This document shows, piece by piece, positions 17,149 to 27,357 of a DNA stretch of 64,000 nt. The notes beneath the pieces are model-generated. The model saw nothing but the letters and a program-made list of their open reading frames with translations, was not told the DNA's origin and did not search any database. How positions within the stretch are numbered: position 1 is the stretch's first letter; the number at the start of each line of letters is the position of its first letter. The stretch is taken from positions 124,001 through 188,000 of the forward strand of contig DASTWZ010000009.1 of assembly GCA_035765635.1 (NCBI GenBank). Direction: 5' to 3'. The translations under genes were made by a program, and so were the position numbers. This stretch comes from EW11 sp035765635. GTDB taxonomy: Bacteria > Verrucomicrobiota > Verrucomicrobiia > Opitutales > Opitutaceae.

Positions 17149-17399
17149 TGGTGGAATCGTGAGGACGACGCAGGAGTTCGAAGATTGGGGAAGCTTCCGA
17201 AACGGGGCGCTCAACGGAGTTGGCGAGAGAGAGGTTTTCGGGAAACCCGTTGCACCGCCAGTCCCGGAGCGCGCTCACGCATTGTCAATATTACATTGCT
17301 TTGGGAGCAGCGCGCTGCGTTCCACGCAATATGCGCAGAAGCGCTAGTCGGACAGCCGGCGTCGCTGGCGAGGTCCTGGTTCACGTCGGAGCATCGGTG

Positions 17400-18566
17400 T
17401 CATCGGCTGGAACGGCGAAACTGTCGTGGGCTGGTGCCGGAAAGTTGGCGGAAGAGCACGCTGAAGCGCTTGGCGTTGGGAAAGCCGCAGTTCTCCGCAA
17501 TCTGTTCGAGTTTCGAATCGGTGGTGCGGAGGAACTCCTTGGCTCGTTCGATTCTCACGCGTTGGATTTCGGCCAGCACGGTTCGTCCCAAAGTGGCGCG
17601 AAAGCGCGCCTGTAGGGTTGGAATGGATACGCCACAAAACCGCGAGACGTCCGAGACGTAGGGATTCGAGGTCGCGCGCTGCCGGATAAATTGCAGCGCC
17701 CGCACCACGACCTCGTCCGTCACGAAAAGTGTGTCGGTCGATTGCCGTGCCGCCAACCCAGCGGGAGGAAGACGAATGCCTTCGCGCGCGGGTGAGCCGC
17801 CGCAAATCAATCGATCGATTTCCTGCGCCGCGGCATAGCCAATTTGGCGGGCGGGAAGTTTGACGGACGAGAGAGCGATCCGTTCGAATGCCACGAGGAA
17901 GTCGTCATCGCCAGCGCCGAGAACCGCCAGGTCCTCCGGCACGCGCCAGCCAAGCTCGCGAGCAGCGCGAAGGAGAAGCAGACCCATCGCATCGAGCACG
18001 GCGAAAACCCCAAGCGGGCGCTGTTGTCGAGAGAGCCAACGGAGAATGCGCGTGTATTCAGGACGTCCATACTTGGGCGGCATCAGCCGCACATCGACTG
18101 TCGCGCCGTTTTTCTCGACCACTCCGCGGAAGCCTTCGAGCCGTTCGAAGGTATAGCTCGAAACTTGCTGGCCCCAAAAAGCGAAACGCCGGCATCCGCA
18201 ATCGCGGAGATGTTCTCCAGCGAGCCGTCCAACCATGCGGTCGTCCTGCGTGACGACGGGTAGGCGAGGAAGCGGCATCGTGTTCGATGTATTCACCACA
18301 GGAATACCGAGTCCGGAAAACCGGGCCTCGATGTTGGGCCGATGAATTGCGGCGATAATGCCTTGAACGTTGTCGCGCTGAACAAGAATGCGCAGATCGC
18401 GGGGCTCGTGCTCGAGCCAGCGGTCTACGAGTTCGAGCCGGCCCGTCTCGAATCCGTACTTGCGCACGCCGAGAATGACTTCGCGAAAGTAGGCCAGGTG
18501 GGTGTCGACCACGAGTTGAACTCGGAACGGCGGCGTGGCCGCGGGGGTGGAGGCACGTTTGCGCAC
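17400..18566 (-). CDS. XylR-like transcriptional regulator (LacI-type sensor + AraC HTH)
   Basis: A 388-residue regulator. Residues about 15-280 form a periplasmic-binding-protein-like sugar sensor (FRVQLVVDTHLAYFREVILG, then VVTQDDRMVGRLAGEHLRDCGCRRFAFWG), and the last 100 residues hold an AraC-type double HTH (ISDVSRFCGVSIPTLQARFR, then KLEQIAENCGFPNAKRFSVL). This is the architecture of E. coli XylR and of many verrucomicrobial regulators, usually sugar-responsive activators. A 27-bp palindrome lies 18 bp before its start, in the gap to the divergent TonB receptor, suggesting autoregulation and control of the three operator-linked units. Confidence 0.87.
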   Translation of the reverse strand: MRKRASTPAATPPFRVQLVVDTHLAYFREVILGVRKYGFETGRLELVDRWLEHEPRDLRILVQRDNVQGIIAAIHRPNIEARFSGLGIPVVNTSNTMPLPRLPVVTQDDRMVGRLAGEHLRDCGCRRFAFWGQQVSSYTFERLEGFRGVVEKNGATVDVRLMPPKYGRPEYTRILRWLSRQQRPLGVFAVLDAMGLLLLRAARELGWRVPEDLAVLGAGDDDFLVAFERIALSSVKLPARQIGYAAAQEIDRLICGGSPAREGIRLPPAGLAARQSTDTLFVTDEVVVRALQFIRQRATSNPYVSDVSRFCGVSIPTLQARFRATLGRTVLAEIQRVRIERAKEFLRTTDSKLEQIAENCGFPNAKRFSVLFRQLSGTSPRQFRRSSR

Positions 18567-18583
18567 GGGAATAAGGGGTTTTC

Positions 18584-18610
18584 CAAAACGACACCGTTAT
18601 TTTCGTTTTG
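18584..18610. promoter_or_regulatory. 27-bp operator 3 between regulator and TonB receptor
   Basis: Half-sites CAAAACGA and TCGTTTTG match operator 1 exactly in both arms and spacing. It lies in the 126-bp divergent gap between the XylR-like gene (start 18566) and the TonB receptor (start 18693), so one site can serve both promoters. Confidence 0.75.
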
Positions 18611-18692
18611 AGCAACGACCGAATTCTCCGGGTCGCTATTATCAGATCATCGTCTGCCCTCTTTTTCTCCCTAACCCCACGCCCCAAATATA

Positions 18693-21600
18693 ATGAAGCC
18701 AAAGATCGCCATAGCAGCACGAACTAGCGCCCTTATCGCCAGTTCGACGCTGTGTTTCGTTGCCTCAGTAAACCTCCGAGCCCAGACCGCCGGCGCGGAT
18801 CCGTCAGAGTCGGACACCGCTGAAGAAAGTGTCGTGCTCTCGCCCTTCGTCGTCACCGCGTCCGAAGAGCAGGGTTACGCAGCCAAGGATACGCTGGCTG
18901 GCACTCGCATCCGTACAGATTTGAAGGATGTCGGCTCGTCGATCTCTGTCATCACCAAGAAATTTTTGGAGAACACGAACTCGAAGCGAGCCGAGGACCT
19001 GTTGGTCTATGTGCCGAACACCGAGGTGGCGGGGCAGGGCGGCAATTATCTCGGGCAAGGCGAGGGCTCTTTTCTGACCGCTTCGAATTCAAAGCCAGTC
19101 GCCAACACGCGCGTGCGTGGCCTGGCCGAGGCGGATTTTACCAGGGATTTTTTCCTCTCGGACATCCCCATGGACTCTTACAACACCGGGCGCGTCGATT
19201 TGCAGCGCGGTCCCAACTCCGTGCTCTTCGGCATCGGGAGTCCAGCGGGCATCGTCAATAGCAGCTTAAACACCGCGGAATTTCGCGATGCCGGAAAATT
19301 CGAAAACCAAATTGGAAGTTACGGTTCGTCCCGCTTCACCTTCGATTATAACAAGCAGCTCTTGAAGCGTGAGCTGGCGCTACGGGTTTCGGCGCTGCAC
19401 GACGACGAAAATTTCCGACAAGATCCAGCCTTCCGCGATGATCACCGCATCTTCTTCGCGGGGCGTTATGATCCTGCCTTTTTGAATGCAGGGTCGGCTC
19501 ACTCTTCACTGCGGGTGAACTATGAGAACGGCAAAATCGATTCGAACATGCCGTATTACACTCCGCCGATTGATGGAGTCACGCCCTGGTACACCGCGCT
19601 TAATAAAGCGACTTACGATGCGGCGACCGTCGCCGTGGCTGCACAGACCAACCCATGGCTGGGTATCGTGGGAAACCGTGTCTATGACAGCACGATCACC
19701 GCGTTCAATGGTGGCCAAGCCACCATCGCATATCCAGTAAGTATCAAACAATGGCCCGGCACCGCGGCGATTCCGCCGGCCATCGTCGACAACGGAATGC
19801 GTGGCATTCGCTCGTACGATTCCTATGCCGGCTCCGCTGGTTTACCGTTCCAGTCGGTCGGGCCGTACAAGGCAAAGTCTCTGACTGATGCGAGCATTTA
19901 TGATTTCTATAACAACCTGCTCGAGGGTCCGAATAAACATGAGTTTAACGACTTCGATGCGCTGAATATAACGTTCTCGCAGACGTTCTTTAACGATAAG
20001 CTCGGTTTCGAACTGGCCTACGATCGGCAAAAAGCGCACTCCGGCTATCAGAACTTCATTTCGACGGAAGCCACCATGCTCACCGTCGATATCATGAAGA
20101 CGCTGCCCACGGGTGAGCCGAACCCGAACGTCGGTCGGCCGATGTTTGTTGGCGGTGGCGGAGGCAGCGGCGGCGGCTGGGACTACAGCACTCGCGACGT
20201 GAAACGCGCGACGGCCTTCGCGGAACTCAACTTTGCCGACTATTTCGGCAAGGACTCCTGGGCTGCGCGAATCTTTGGACGCAACACGTTCACTGGTTTG
20301 CTCACTCGGCAAAAGAACGATGATTTTAACGGTTACTACTCGCGGTACTATCTAGCCGATTCCTTCCTGCCCTACGCCGCAGGCGGGAGTATCGGGCAGT
20401 CAACCCGGGATAGCATGTTCGCGATTTATCTCGGCGCCCCACTCAGCGGAACGACGGCAGCCGGCGCGAATATTGGCGCACTCAAGAACACGGTGCAGGT
20501 TCCGGCCTCGATCCCGATAACACTCTATAACAACGAGACAAATAGCTGGCAGTCGGTCCCGATGGAAATCGTGAACAACGATCTGGCCTCCGACCAAGGT
20601 AAGACTTATCGCGGAGCGAGAAAGAATATAGATATCGTGGATACGTCCGCGATCGTTTGGCAGGGCCACTGGATTGACAACGTCCTGGTTCCGATGGTGG
20701 GCATTCGCCGGGATTCTCAAAAATTTCGAGACGCTGGAAATGTCCCGACGGTTCCTGCGAACGCGTACGGCAAGGGCGGTTTGGTGAATCCATATGATCC
20801 CTCCTGGAAAATCCCTGACGACGGAGTGGAAACGAAATTGACCTCGAAGACTTACAGCATCGTGGCGCACCTGCCGAAGTCATTGCGTCAAAAGTTGCCC
20901 GCCGGACTCGATTTCAGCGCGCTCTACAATCAATCGGAAAACTTCAAGCCCGACTCCGGTCGCCGCGATGTATTGGGCAATCCGATACAAAATCCGAAGG
21001 GCGAGACCAAGGAATACGGATTCACGATCTCGGCGCTGGACGAGAAAATTTCATTCAAGGTCGCGCACTATAAAACCGTCGTGACCGACGCTACGCTCAA
21101 TGGCGGCGCTGGCATCAATAACAACTATCTGATCGGCGCGGTCGAAGCCTGGGGCCAAGCCGCGGCAGTAAAGTTCCGCGATTCCATCGCTCCCGGTGGC
21201 CCGGTCAATTGGCCAGCTACGGACATCTACGGCATCAGCAGCGACGGACACCAAGTCACCTGGCGCCCGGACGGTCCGCTGAAAGGCTCGGCCTCGGCCG
21301 GCTATAGCTACAGCCAAGCTGAACTCGATGCGACCTATAACAAGGAGAAGGCGTCGATCGATGCCTGGTTCGGGACGCAAGTTCCTGAGAGTTTCCAGCA
21401 AGCTTGGGCGCTGACCGATTACGCCACAGGTGGCGGCAGCACGAATTACGGTGCCTCGGGCCTGGTTGTCACCGGCACAACCATCTCCGAGGGATATGAG
21501 TTCGAATTGGTCGCAAACCCGATCCGCGGTCTGAACGTGATGATCAATGCGTCCAAAACCTCGGCGCAACGCACGGATTTGGCCCAACCTTATATCGATT

Positions 21601-22163
21601 GGATCACCAAGCGCTGGACGGAATTCCAGGGCCCGGCGGGTGACATGCGCCTCTGGAGCGGGGAAGACGACTACAGCGTTGGCAATGGTCAGAATGGTGA
21701 AACCGCTCGGGAGAAATATCGGCGTGAGACGATGGCTGGATATAATCTCTTCCGCGCGCTCGAGGGCTCCGATGTCCCGGAGTTGAAGCCTTGGGCTTTC
21801 AACGCGATCGCTTCCTACGACTTCCTCGACAAGGGATGGTTGAAAGGTACGACCATCGGCGGCAGCTATCGCTGGCAGGACAAGAGCGTCACAGGCTTTC
21901 CGGTAATAGTGAACTCGGAAGGAACCGAGGTCTTCGACGTGAAGCACCCATACATGGGCGACGCCACGTCTATATTCGATGCCTGGATTGGCTACGAACG
22001 TGAGATCACGCACCACGTGAAATGGCGAATCCAGCTCAATATAAGAAACGTCTTTGCCGACGATAAGCTTATACCGGTCACGGTCCAACCGGATGGCTCG
22101 CCCGGCGCTTATCGAATTCCCGAACCCAGGACCTGGACGTTGACCAATACGATTTCGTTCTAA
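18693..22163 (+). CDS. TonB-dependent outer-membrane receptor
   Basis: A 1,156-residue outer-membrane receptor, presumably for oligosaccharides. A signal peptide ends near LRAQT. A TonB-box-like stretch follows (SVVLSPFVVTAS), then the plug (IRTDLKDVGSSISVITKKFL, and RVDLQRGPNSVLFGIGSPAG) and a long barrel ending in the aromatic residue expected for Bam recognition (TNTISF). There is no STN domain, and no SusD partner is encoded nearby, so it is not a canonical SusCD pair; large SusD-less receptors of this style are typical of Opitutaceae. It is probably transcribed from the operator 3 region; a strong terminator 95 bp after it separates it from the beta-mannosidase, although read-through is possible. 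Confidence 0.9.
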   Translation: MKPKIAIAARTSALIASSTLCFVASVNLRAQTAGADPSESDTAEESVVLSPFVVTASEEQGYAAKDTLAGTRIRTDLKDVGSSISVITKKFLENTNSKRAEDLLVYVPNTEVAGQGGNYLGQGEGSFLTASNSKPVANTRVRGLAEADFTRDFFLSDIPMDSYNTGRVDLQRGPNSVLFGIGSPAGIVNSSLNTAEFRDAGKFENQIGSYGSSRFTFDYNKQLLKRELALRVSALHDDENFRQDPAFRDDHRIFFAGRYDPAFLNAGSAHSSLRVNYENGKIDSNMPYYTPPIDGVTPWYTALNKATYDAATVAVAAQTNPWLGIVGNRVYDSTITAFNGGQATIAYPVSIKQWPGTAAIPPAIVDNGMRGIRSYDSYAGSAGLPFQSVGPYKAKSLTDASIYDFYNNLLEGPNKHEFNDFDALNITFSQTFFNDKLGFELAYDRQKAHSGYQNFISTEATMLTVDIMKTLPTGEPNPNVGRPMFVGGGGGSGGGWDYSTRDVKRATAFAELNFADYFGKDSWAARIFGRNTFTGLLTRQKNDDFNGYYSRYYLADSFLPYAAGGSIGQSTRDSMFAIYLGAPLSGTTAAGANIGALKNTVQVPASIPITLYNNETNSWQSVPMEIVNNDLASDQGKTYRGARKNIDIVDTSAIVWQGHWIDNVLVPMVGIRRDSQKFRDAGNVPTVPANAYGKGGLVNPYDPSWKIPDDGVETKLTSKTYSIVAHLPKSLRQKLPAGLDFSALYNQSENFKPDSGRRDVLGNPIQNPKGETKEYGFTISALDEKISFKVAHYKTVVTDATLNGGAGINNNYLIGAVEAWGQAAAVKFRDSIAPGGPVNWPATDIYGISSDGHQVTWRPDGPLKGSASAGYSYSQAELDATYNKEKASIDAWFGTQVPESFQQAWALTDYATGGGSTNYGASGLVVTGTTISEGYEFELVANPIRGLNVMINASKTSAQRTDLAQPYIDWITKRWTEFQGPAGDMRLWSGEDDYSVGNGQNGETAREKYRRETMAGYNLFRALEGSDVPELKPWAFNAIASYDFLDKGWLKGTTIGGSYRWQDKSVTGFPVIVNSEGTEVFDVKHPYMGDATSIFDAWIGYEREITHHVKWRIQLNIRNVFADDKLIPVTVQPDGSPGAYRIPEPRTWTLTNTISF

Positions 22164-22257
22164 GCGATAAAAGCCTTGCCGCGGCGGCGATCGCTGCCGC
22201 GGCGAATGTGAAACCATTACATAAATATATTCCGTAGGTCAAAGTAATGGATAGGGC

Positions 22258-22291
22258 AGTGGCGCCGAAGGGGAAATCGGCGCCACTTTTT
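22258..22291 (+). terminator. Rho-independent terminator after TonB receptor
   Basis: An 11-bp perfect stem (AGTGGCGCCGA with TCGGCGCCACT) and 8-nt loop, then TTTTTA. A second hairpin without a T-run (GCCGCGGC arms, about 22177-22204) precedes it. Confidence 0.85.
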
Positions 22292-22342
22292 ATCGCAGGC
22301 GGCGAGTGATGCGCGGGGGTGAGAGCGAGACGACACGATTTT

Positions 22343-24838
22343 ATGCATACTTTTTCCTTAACTTCCGCCAGTTGGCGGTTTCGTGACGCAGCCACCAAGG
22401 CGTGGTTTCCAGCCACAGTGCCAGGATGCGTTCACACGGACCTGCTTGCGGCTGGTAAGATCGACGATCCCTTCTTTGGAACGAACGAACTGCAGCTCGG
22501 GTGGATCGAACGGAAAAACTGGGAGTACGCCGCTGAGTTTAACGTCTCAAATGAGCTACTCCAAAATGAAGTCGTCGAACTGGTGTCGGATGGCCTCGAT
22601 ACCATTGCGACGGTGCGAGTAAACGGTCGCACGATCGGTGAATCGGACAACATGTTTGTCTCACATCGCTGGGATGTGAAACCGCTGCTTCGCGCAGGAA
22701 AAAACCAGATCAGCGTCTTATTCCGGAGCGCTGTTGAATATATAGAAAATACACGGACGGAATTTACCCCGCCAAAGGAATATTGCGATCCGGTCGGAAA
22801 TAGCGTGCGGATTCGCAAACAGCCTTGCCAGTTCGGCTGGGATTGGGGGCCAAGACTAGTCACGGCAGGAATATGGCGCGATCTGCGGATTGAGGGCTGG
22901 AATAAGAACCGATTGGCGCACGTTAGAATTACTCAGCAGCACGACACGGACGATGACGGCAGCGTTATTCTTGCTTTAGCCGCTGAGCTGGCTCGTCCCG
23001 ACAAATCGGTCGAGATCGAGGCAACGTGCTGGTTCGAAGGCCGTGAAGTCGCTCGCGCGAAGGGCAACAAGGACTCGCTGAAACTGAAAATCGCGGAGCC
23101 CAAACTTTGGTGGCCGGCCGGGCAGGGCGCTCAGCCGCTATATGATATTGTGATCAGCGGACGTCTCGCTGGTGAAGAAGTAGGTTTGATCAAGAAGAAG
23201 GTTGGGCTCCGCACGATCGTCCTTGATCGTCACGCGGACCAATGGGGAGAGACTTTTCAATTCCTGGTGAATGGCCGTCCCGTATTCATCAAAGGCGCGA
23301 ACTGGATTCCGCCGCACAGTTTCGTGGCGAACTTGCAGCGGCGGGACTATGAGCGTGATTTGAATGCAGCGGTGGAGGCCAACATGAACTGCGTCCGTCT
23401 TTGGGGCGGAGGCATCTACGAGAGCGAGCACTTTTATGATATTTGCGACGAGCGCGGGCTGCTGGTCTGGCATGATTTCATGTTCGCTTGCGCGCTCTAT
23501 CCATCCGATCGGAAATTCCTAGATTCTGTTAATCGCGAGGCGATAGATCAGGTTAAGCGAATCCATCATCGCGCCTGTTTGGCTTTATGGTGCGGGAATA
23601 ACGAGGTGCCCCAGCTCAACGGCCAATATATGCGCGAGAAGCCCGCGCTGCGAAAAGGCTACGAAAAGCTATTTCATAAGCTTTTGCCCGAAGTGGTGGC
23701 GAGGCACGATGGAACGACAGCGTATTGGCCTTCCTCCGAATGGCGCGGCGTATGGGAAAGTGGACATTCGCTCGGTGAGAAATCCGGCGACAGTCATTTC
23801 TGGGACGTCTGGCATGCGCGGCACCCAGTGAAGGACTATGAGAAATGGGCTTTCCGTTTCTGTTCAGAGTTTGGGATGCAGAGCTATTCTTCGTCCGAGA
23901 CGAACGCCACTTTCTGCCCGCCTGACGACGGGAATATATTCGGGCCTTCGATGGAGAATCATCAGAAGAACCGTTTGGGCAACCAGGTGATTCTCGATTA
24001 TGTTTCTCGCCGATATCGGCTGCCGAAAACTCAGGACGATTTGATCTATTTGTCGCAGATCAACCAAGCGTACTGCATGCAGACCGGTGTGGAGCACTAT
24101 CGACGGCTGATGCCGCGGTGCATGGGATCGATCTATTGGCAGTTGAACGATTGCTGGCCGGTTGCCTCGTGGAGCTCGATCGAGTTTACGGGGCGATGGA
24201 AGGCTCTGCAGTTCGCAGCTCGCCGATTTTATGCGCCGGCGTTGATTTGCGCTCACGTCGATGGCGACGAAGAAGCGACGATCGGCAACTATCGCCGATC
24301 CACCATTCGAAAGATGCATCTCTACACGGTCTACGATGCGCCAGAGACGGCGCGGGGCATTTTGCGATGGGAGTTACGGCACTTCGATGGGCGATTGCTC
24401 GAGGCTGCATTTCAAAGCGTGACACTAAAGCCGAGGCAGAGTGTGCGGCAGCGGACTCTCGATCTCGCGCTGCCCCTGAGAGACTACGGACGGGACAATC
24501 TCTACGTCGCGCTTTCTCTGGCGATCGACGGCGTGGTTATGAGCCGACAGACCGTGTTTCTCGCGCCGCCTCGGTTTCTTCGTTTGCCCAAGGGGCCGAT
24601 ATCCTGCGCCGTCAAATGGCTATCGCCAAGCGAGGCGGTTCTGAAATTCCGCTCGAAGGTTTTTCAACATGCCGTGGAATTCGCCGCGCCTGGCTGCCCG
24701 CATAACGCGAGCGATAATTATTTCGATCTGTACCCAAACGAAGCGCGGGAGATTACGCTCAAGTTTAACGAGCCAGTTGCGCCACGGAAATTTCAAAAAC
24801 AGCTCCGAATCAGATCGCTTACCGACACCTTCGATTGA
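22343..24838 (+). CDS. GH2 beta-mannosidase
   Basis: An 831-residue glycoside hydrolase that removes terminal beta-mannose from manno-oligosaccharides. The N-terminal sandwich domain shows WFPATVPGCVHTDLL and the family-typical QFGWDWGPRLVTAG. The barrel carries LWCGNNEVPQLNG with the acid/base Glu at about 421, and FCSEFGMQSYSS with the nucleophile Glu at about 509. Both blocks match GH2 beta-mannosidases rather than beta-galactosidases. There is no signal peptide, so it probably acts in the cytoplasm on imported oligosaccharides. I prefer the ATG at 22343; an in-frame GTG at 22319 is possible. With the GH26 gene it gives this locus a mannan-degrading logic. Confidence 0.88.
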   Translation: MHTFSLTSASWRFRDAATKAWFPATVPGCVHTDLLAAGKIDDPFFGTNELQLGWIERKNWEYAAEFNVSNELLQNEVVELVSDGLDTIATVRVNGRTIGESDNMFVSHRWDVKPLLRAGKNQISVLFRSAVEYIENTRTEFTPPKEYCDPVGNSVRIRKQPCQFGWDWGPRLVTAGIWRDLRIEGWNKNRLAHVRITQQHDTDDDGSVILALAAELARPDKSVEIEATCWFEGREVARAKGNKDSLKLKIAEPKLWWPAGQGAQPLYDIVISGRLAGEEVGLIKKKVGLRTIVLDRHADQWGETFQFLVNGRPVFIKGANWIPPHSFVANLQRRDYERDLNAAVEANMNCVRLWGGGIYESEHFYDICDERGLLVWHDFMFACALYPSDRKFLDSVNREAIDQVKRIHHRACLALWCGNNEVPQLNGQYMREKPALRKGYEKLFHKLLPEVVARHDGTTAYWPSSEWRGVWESGHSLGEKSGDSHFWDVWHARHPVKDYEKWAFRFCSEFGMQSYSSSETNATFCPPDDGNIFGPSMENHQKNRLGNQVILDYVSRRYRLPKTQDDLIYLSQINQAYCMQTGVEHYRRLMPRCMGSIYWQLNDCWPVASWSSIEFTGRWKALQFAARRFYAPALICAHVDGDEEATIGNYRRSTIRKMHLYTVYDAPETARGILRWELRHFDGRLLEAAFQSVTLKPRQSVRQRTLDLALPLRDYGRDNLYVALSLAIDGVVMSRQTVFLAPPRFLRLPKGPISCAVKWLSPSEAVLKFRSKVFQHAVEFAAPGCPHNASDNYFDLYPNEAREITLKFNEPVAPRKFQKQLRIRSLTDTFD

Positions 24839-25019
24839 AGAAAGATTCTCCGTGAGTCTGAACCACGAGTTTAACTGCTGTGAAGTGACACTTTGTTAGA
24901 CGCCAACCCCTAGTGGCAATCGTCAAATTGGCCGCGATCCCGCCTGTGTCGTCAGTTGTCGCCGGTTATCGGTCTGCGAATCAGTGTTTGTAGCGCTAGT
25001 AGGATGGGAGTTGAGCAGG
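24839..25019. other. Convergent intergenic region, nothing recognised
   Basis: The 180 bp between the convergent beta-mannosidase and antiporter genes contain no open frame with family signal and no clear stem plus T-run. Confidence 0.5.
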
Positions 25020-27299
25020 TTAGGCCGATACCGCAGAGCCGAGCCAGGTCCGGAAATGACGCAATTGATCCAGCGTTCCGAGGCCGAGCAGCCGATCGCC
25101 GGGTCGAAGCACTTCCGTTGCTTGAGGCACAATTATCTTCTCGTCCGCCCGCGCAATGCCGAGGACGCGAACACCCGTTTGCCGCGCAATCTGTAGTTCC
25201 CCGAGGGGCAGGCCCGTCGGGCCGCCGGTGGGCACGACAAACGCCTCGAGCACGATGCGGTTGAAATCGGAAGGTTCGCTACTCGCTGTAGTATCGCCCT
25301 CGAGAAACGCGCGAGCTTTCGAGATTTCTTCATTACGACCGAGGAGCAGGAGCTTGTCTCCGGGGAAGCACGCGAAGTCAGGCGACAACTGCGAGACCGC
25401 GAAGTTATTGCGTTCCACTTCGACGACGAAGCAGCCAAAGCGCGCGGGAATTTTTAGCTTGGACAGAGTTTGTCCTGCATACCTGGCGCCCGCGGGAACG
25501 GTGAATTCGTGGAGTTGCATATCCCACGTCTCCAGTCGATGGGCCATCGCATCTCGATCTGTACCGCCTTCGGGGCCAGCCGCGTGGCCACGACCTGCGA
25601 GCACTTCGTTGACGGAATGCTGCCAGGTGCTGTGCCAGTAAATGAGTTTGCGCGAGAAGATCGTGACGACCGCGACCGCTGCGAGGCCGAGCACTGCCCA
25701 ACCGAAGCCACTCAGCTTGACCGGAAAAAGCGCATAGAGAAATGAACCCAGCGCAATCGCCGCGACAGTCTTCAAGATGGTTTCAACGAATCGCGATGGG
25801 AGCGCATGAACTTGCCACGCTTCCGCCAAGATCGCCGCAAGTGCCCCGACGTTGCGCCAGACGGCAAACAGTGGAACGACGACCAGCAGGCCGAGCGCCG
25901 ACCAATAGGCGATGCGCAGCGCATCGATGCCGAGCCATGTCGCGATCACGCTCACTTCGAGACGAACGAGCAACTGATGCGAAAAGATGAGGAGGCCGGC
26001 GACGAAGAGAATTTCGACCGCAACCTGCACGAGGCGACTGCGAATCAATTTCCACGCCACGGACGTGACATCGCGGTTCTGCAAATGATGCAGCCAAGTT
26101 TGATACGCCGCGATCAGTCGGGTGATCGGTGCCGGCTCTATGATTTCGAGTCCGCGCAGGATCGGGTCGGCGAATCGATTCATGATCGGCGTCGCAAGAA
26201 CTGTGAGCACGGAAAGTCCCACGGCCAACGGGTAGAATGACGCCGGCAGAATCGCCGCAGCGATCCCGGCCTGCGCGATGATGAAAGTAAATTCGCCCAG
26301 CGGCGTGAGTAGGAGTCCTCCGCGGCGCGCTTGCCGCGGCGGAATGCCCACGAGCATGAGCGCAAAGCCGCAGGCGATCGGTCGGACCACGAGCGAGAAC
26401 ACGCTGAGCGCGAGGACTAATAACCAGATGTCGCCGAGCAAACGCACGTCGATCATCATGCCGATCGACACGAAGAAGATGCTGCCGAAAAGATTTCGCA
26501 GACTGCCAAATGATTCCTCAATGGCGTGCTTCTGCGGCATTTCCGCGACCAACGCGCCGAAGAGGAACGCGCCAAGCGCGACGGAATAGCCCGCCTTGAT
26601 CGCGGTCAGCGCGAGGAGGAACAAGATCCCAGAGACGACCAAAGTCTGCAGTTCCAAGTCCGCGCGTTTTTCGAGCCACCGAAGTAGGCGAGGCAAAAGC
26701 AGAAGGCCGAGACACACGAAGAGCACGACGAACGCCGTGAGGCCAATGAGCACTTCGCCGACCCCAACCGAGTTTTGCCCGCCTTGTGTGGCGAGCACGG
26801 TGAGCATGACGACAGCAACGACGTCTTCTACAATCGTAATAGCCAGCGCCATCTGGGCGGCGCGATCGTGATTGAGCTTCAACTCGCTCATGATCTTCGC
26901 GATCACCGCAGAGCTCGAAACCATGAGCATCGCCGCCACGAATAAACTTTGCAGCGGCGTCCAACCTAAGGCGCGGCCAAGCAACAGAGTGAAGGCGAAC
27001 ATGAAAAGCGCACCGATAACTGTCGCCATGATGATGGGCAGGCCCATCCGTCGCAGCTTCGACAAACTCAGCTCGAGACCGATCGCGAACATCAAGAACA
27101 CGAGTCCGACGTGGGAGAGTTGAGCAATATGCCCGGTATCCGTGATCAGGGAAAACGGCGGCGAATAAGGCCCGATCAAGATGCCGGCCAAAAGATAGCC
27201 AACGATCGCTGAAAGGCCGATCCGTTTGCAGAGCATGCCGGCGAGTCCAGCGGCGAGCAGTAGGACGACGAAGTCTTGAAGGAGAGTATAGTGATCCAT
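25020..27299 (-). CDS. CPA2-family (KefB-like) cation:proton antiporter with two TrkA_C domains
   Basis: A 759-residue inner-membrane protein. Residues 1 to about 390 form the Na/H-exchanger core (GYLLAGILIGPYSPPF, and LVFLMFAIGLELSLSKLRRM). A second hydrophobic region of several segments follows (about 430-560). Two soluble RCK_C/TrkA_C domains lie at the C terminus (about 575-660, ending FPGDKLLLLGRNEEI; and about 670-755, ending RPGDRLLGLGTLDQL). The NAD-binding RCK_N (TrkA_N) domain with its GxGxxG motif, normal in KefB/KefC, is not visible between membrane and RCK_C parts. The start at 27299 (MDHYTLLQDFVVLLLAAGLA) is preferred over a longer frame that overlaps the upstream gene. Confidence 0.85.
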   Translation of the reverse strand: MDHYTLLQDFVVLLLAAGLAGMLCKRIGLSAIVGYLLAGILIGPYSPPFSLITDTGHIAQLSHVGLVFLMFAIGLELSLSKLRRMGLPIIMATVIGALFMFAFTLLLGRALGWTPLQSLFVAAMLMVSSSAVIAKIMSELKLNHDRAAQMALAITIVEDVVAVVMLTVLATQGGQNSVGVGEVLIGLTAFVVLFVCLGLLLLPRLLRWLEKRADLELQTLVVSGILFLLALTAIKAGYSVALGAFLFGALVAEMPQKHAIEESFGSLRNLFGSIFFVSIGMMIDVRLLGDIWLLVLALSVFSLVVRPIACGFALMLVGIPPRQARRGGLLLTPLGEFTFIIAQAGIAAAILPASFYPLAVGLSVLTVLATPIMNRFADPILRGLEIIEPAPITRLIAAYQTWLHHLQNRDVTSVAWKLIRSRLVQVAVEILFVAGLLIFSHQLLVRLEVSVIATWLGIDALRIAYWSALGLLVVVPLFAVWRNVGALAAILAEAWQVHALPSRFVETILKTVAAIALGSFLYALFPVKLSGFGWAVLGLAAVAVVTIFSRKLIYWHSTWQHSVNEVLAGRGHAAGPEGGTDRDAMAHRLETWDMQLHEFTVPAGARYAGQTLSKLKIPARFGCFVVEVERNNFAVSQLSPDFACFPGDKLLLLGRNEEISKARAFLEGDTTASSEPSDFNRIVLEAFVVPTGGPTGLPLGELQIARQTGVRVLGIARADEKIIVPQATEVLRPGDRLLGLGTLDQLRHFRTWLGSAVSA

Positions 27300-27357
27300 T
27301 TTTCCAGTGGTCGTGGACGCGTGAAGGTCCGGCTTCGGCTTCTTCGGCGTCGGGTCC

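Noticed and set aside
22177..22204. GC palindrome after the TonB receptor as its terminator
   Set aside because: Has no T-run; the hairpin at 22258-22291 with T-run is the better terminator.
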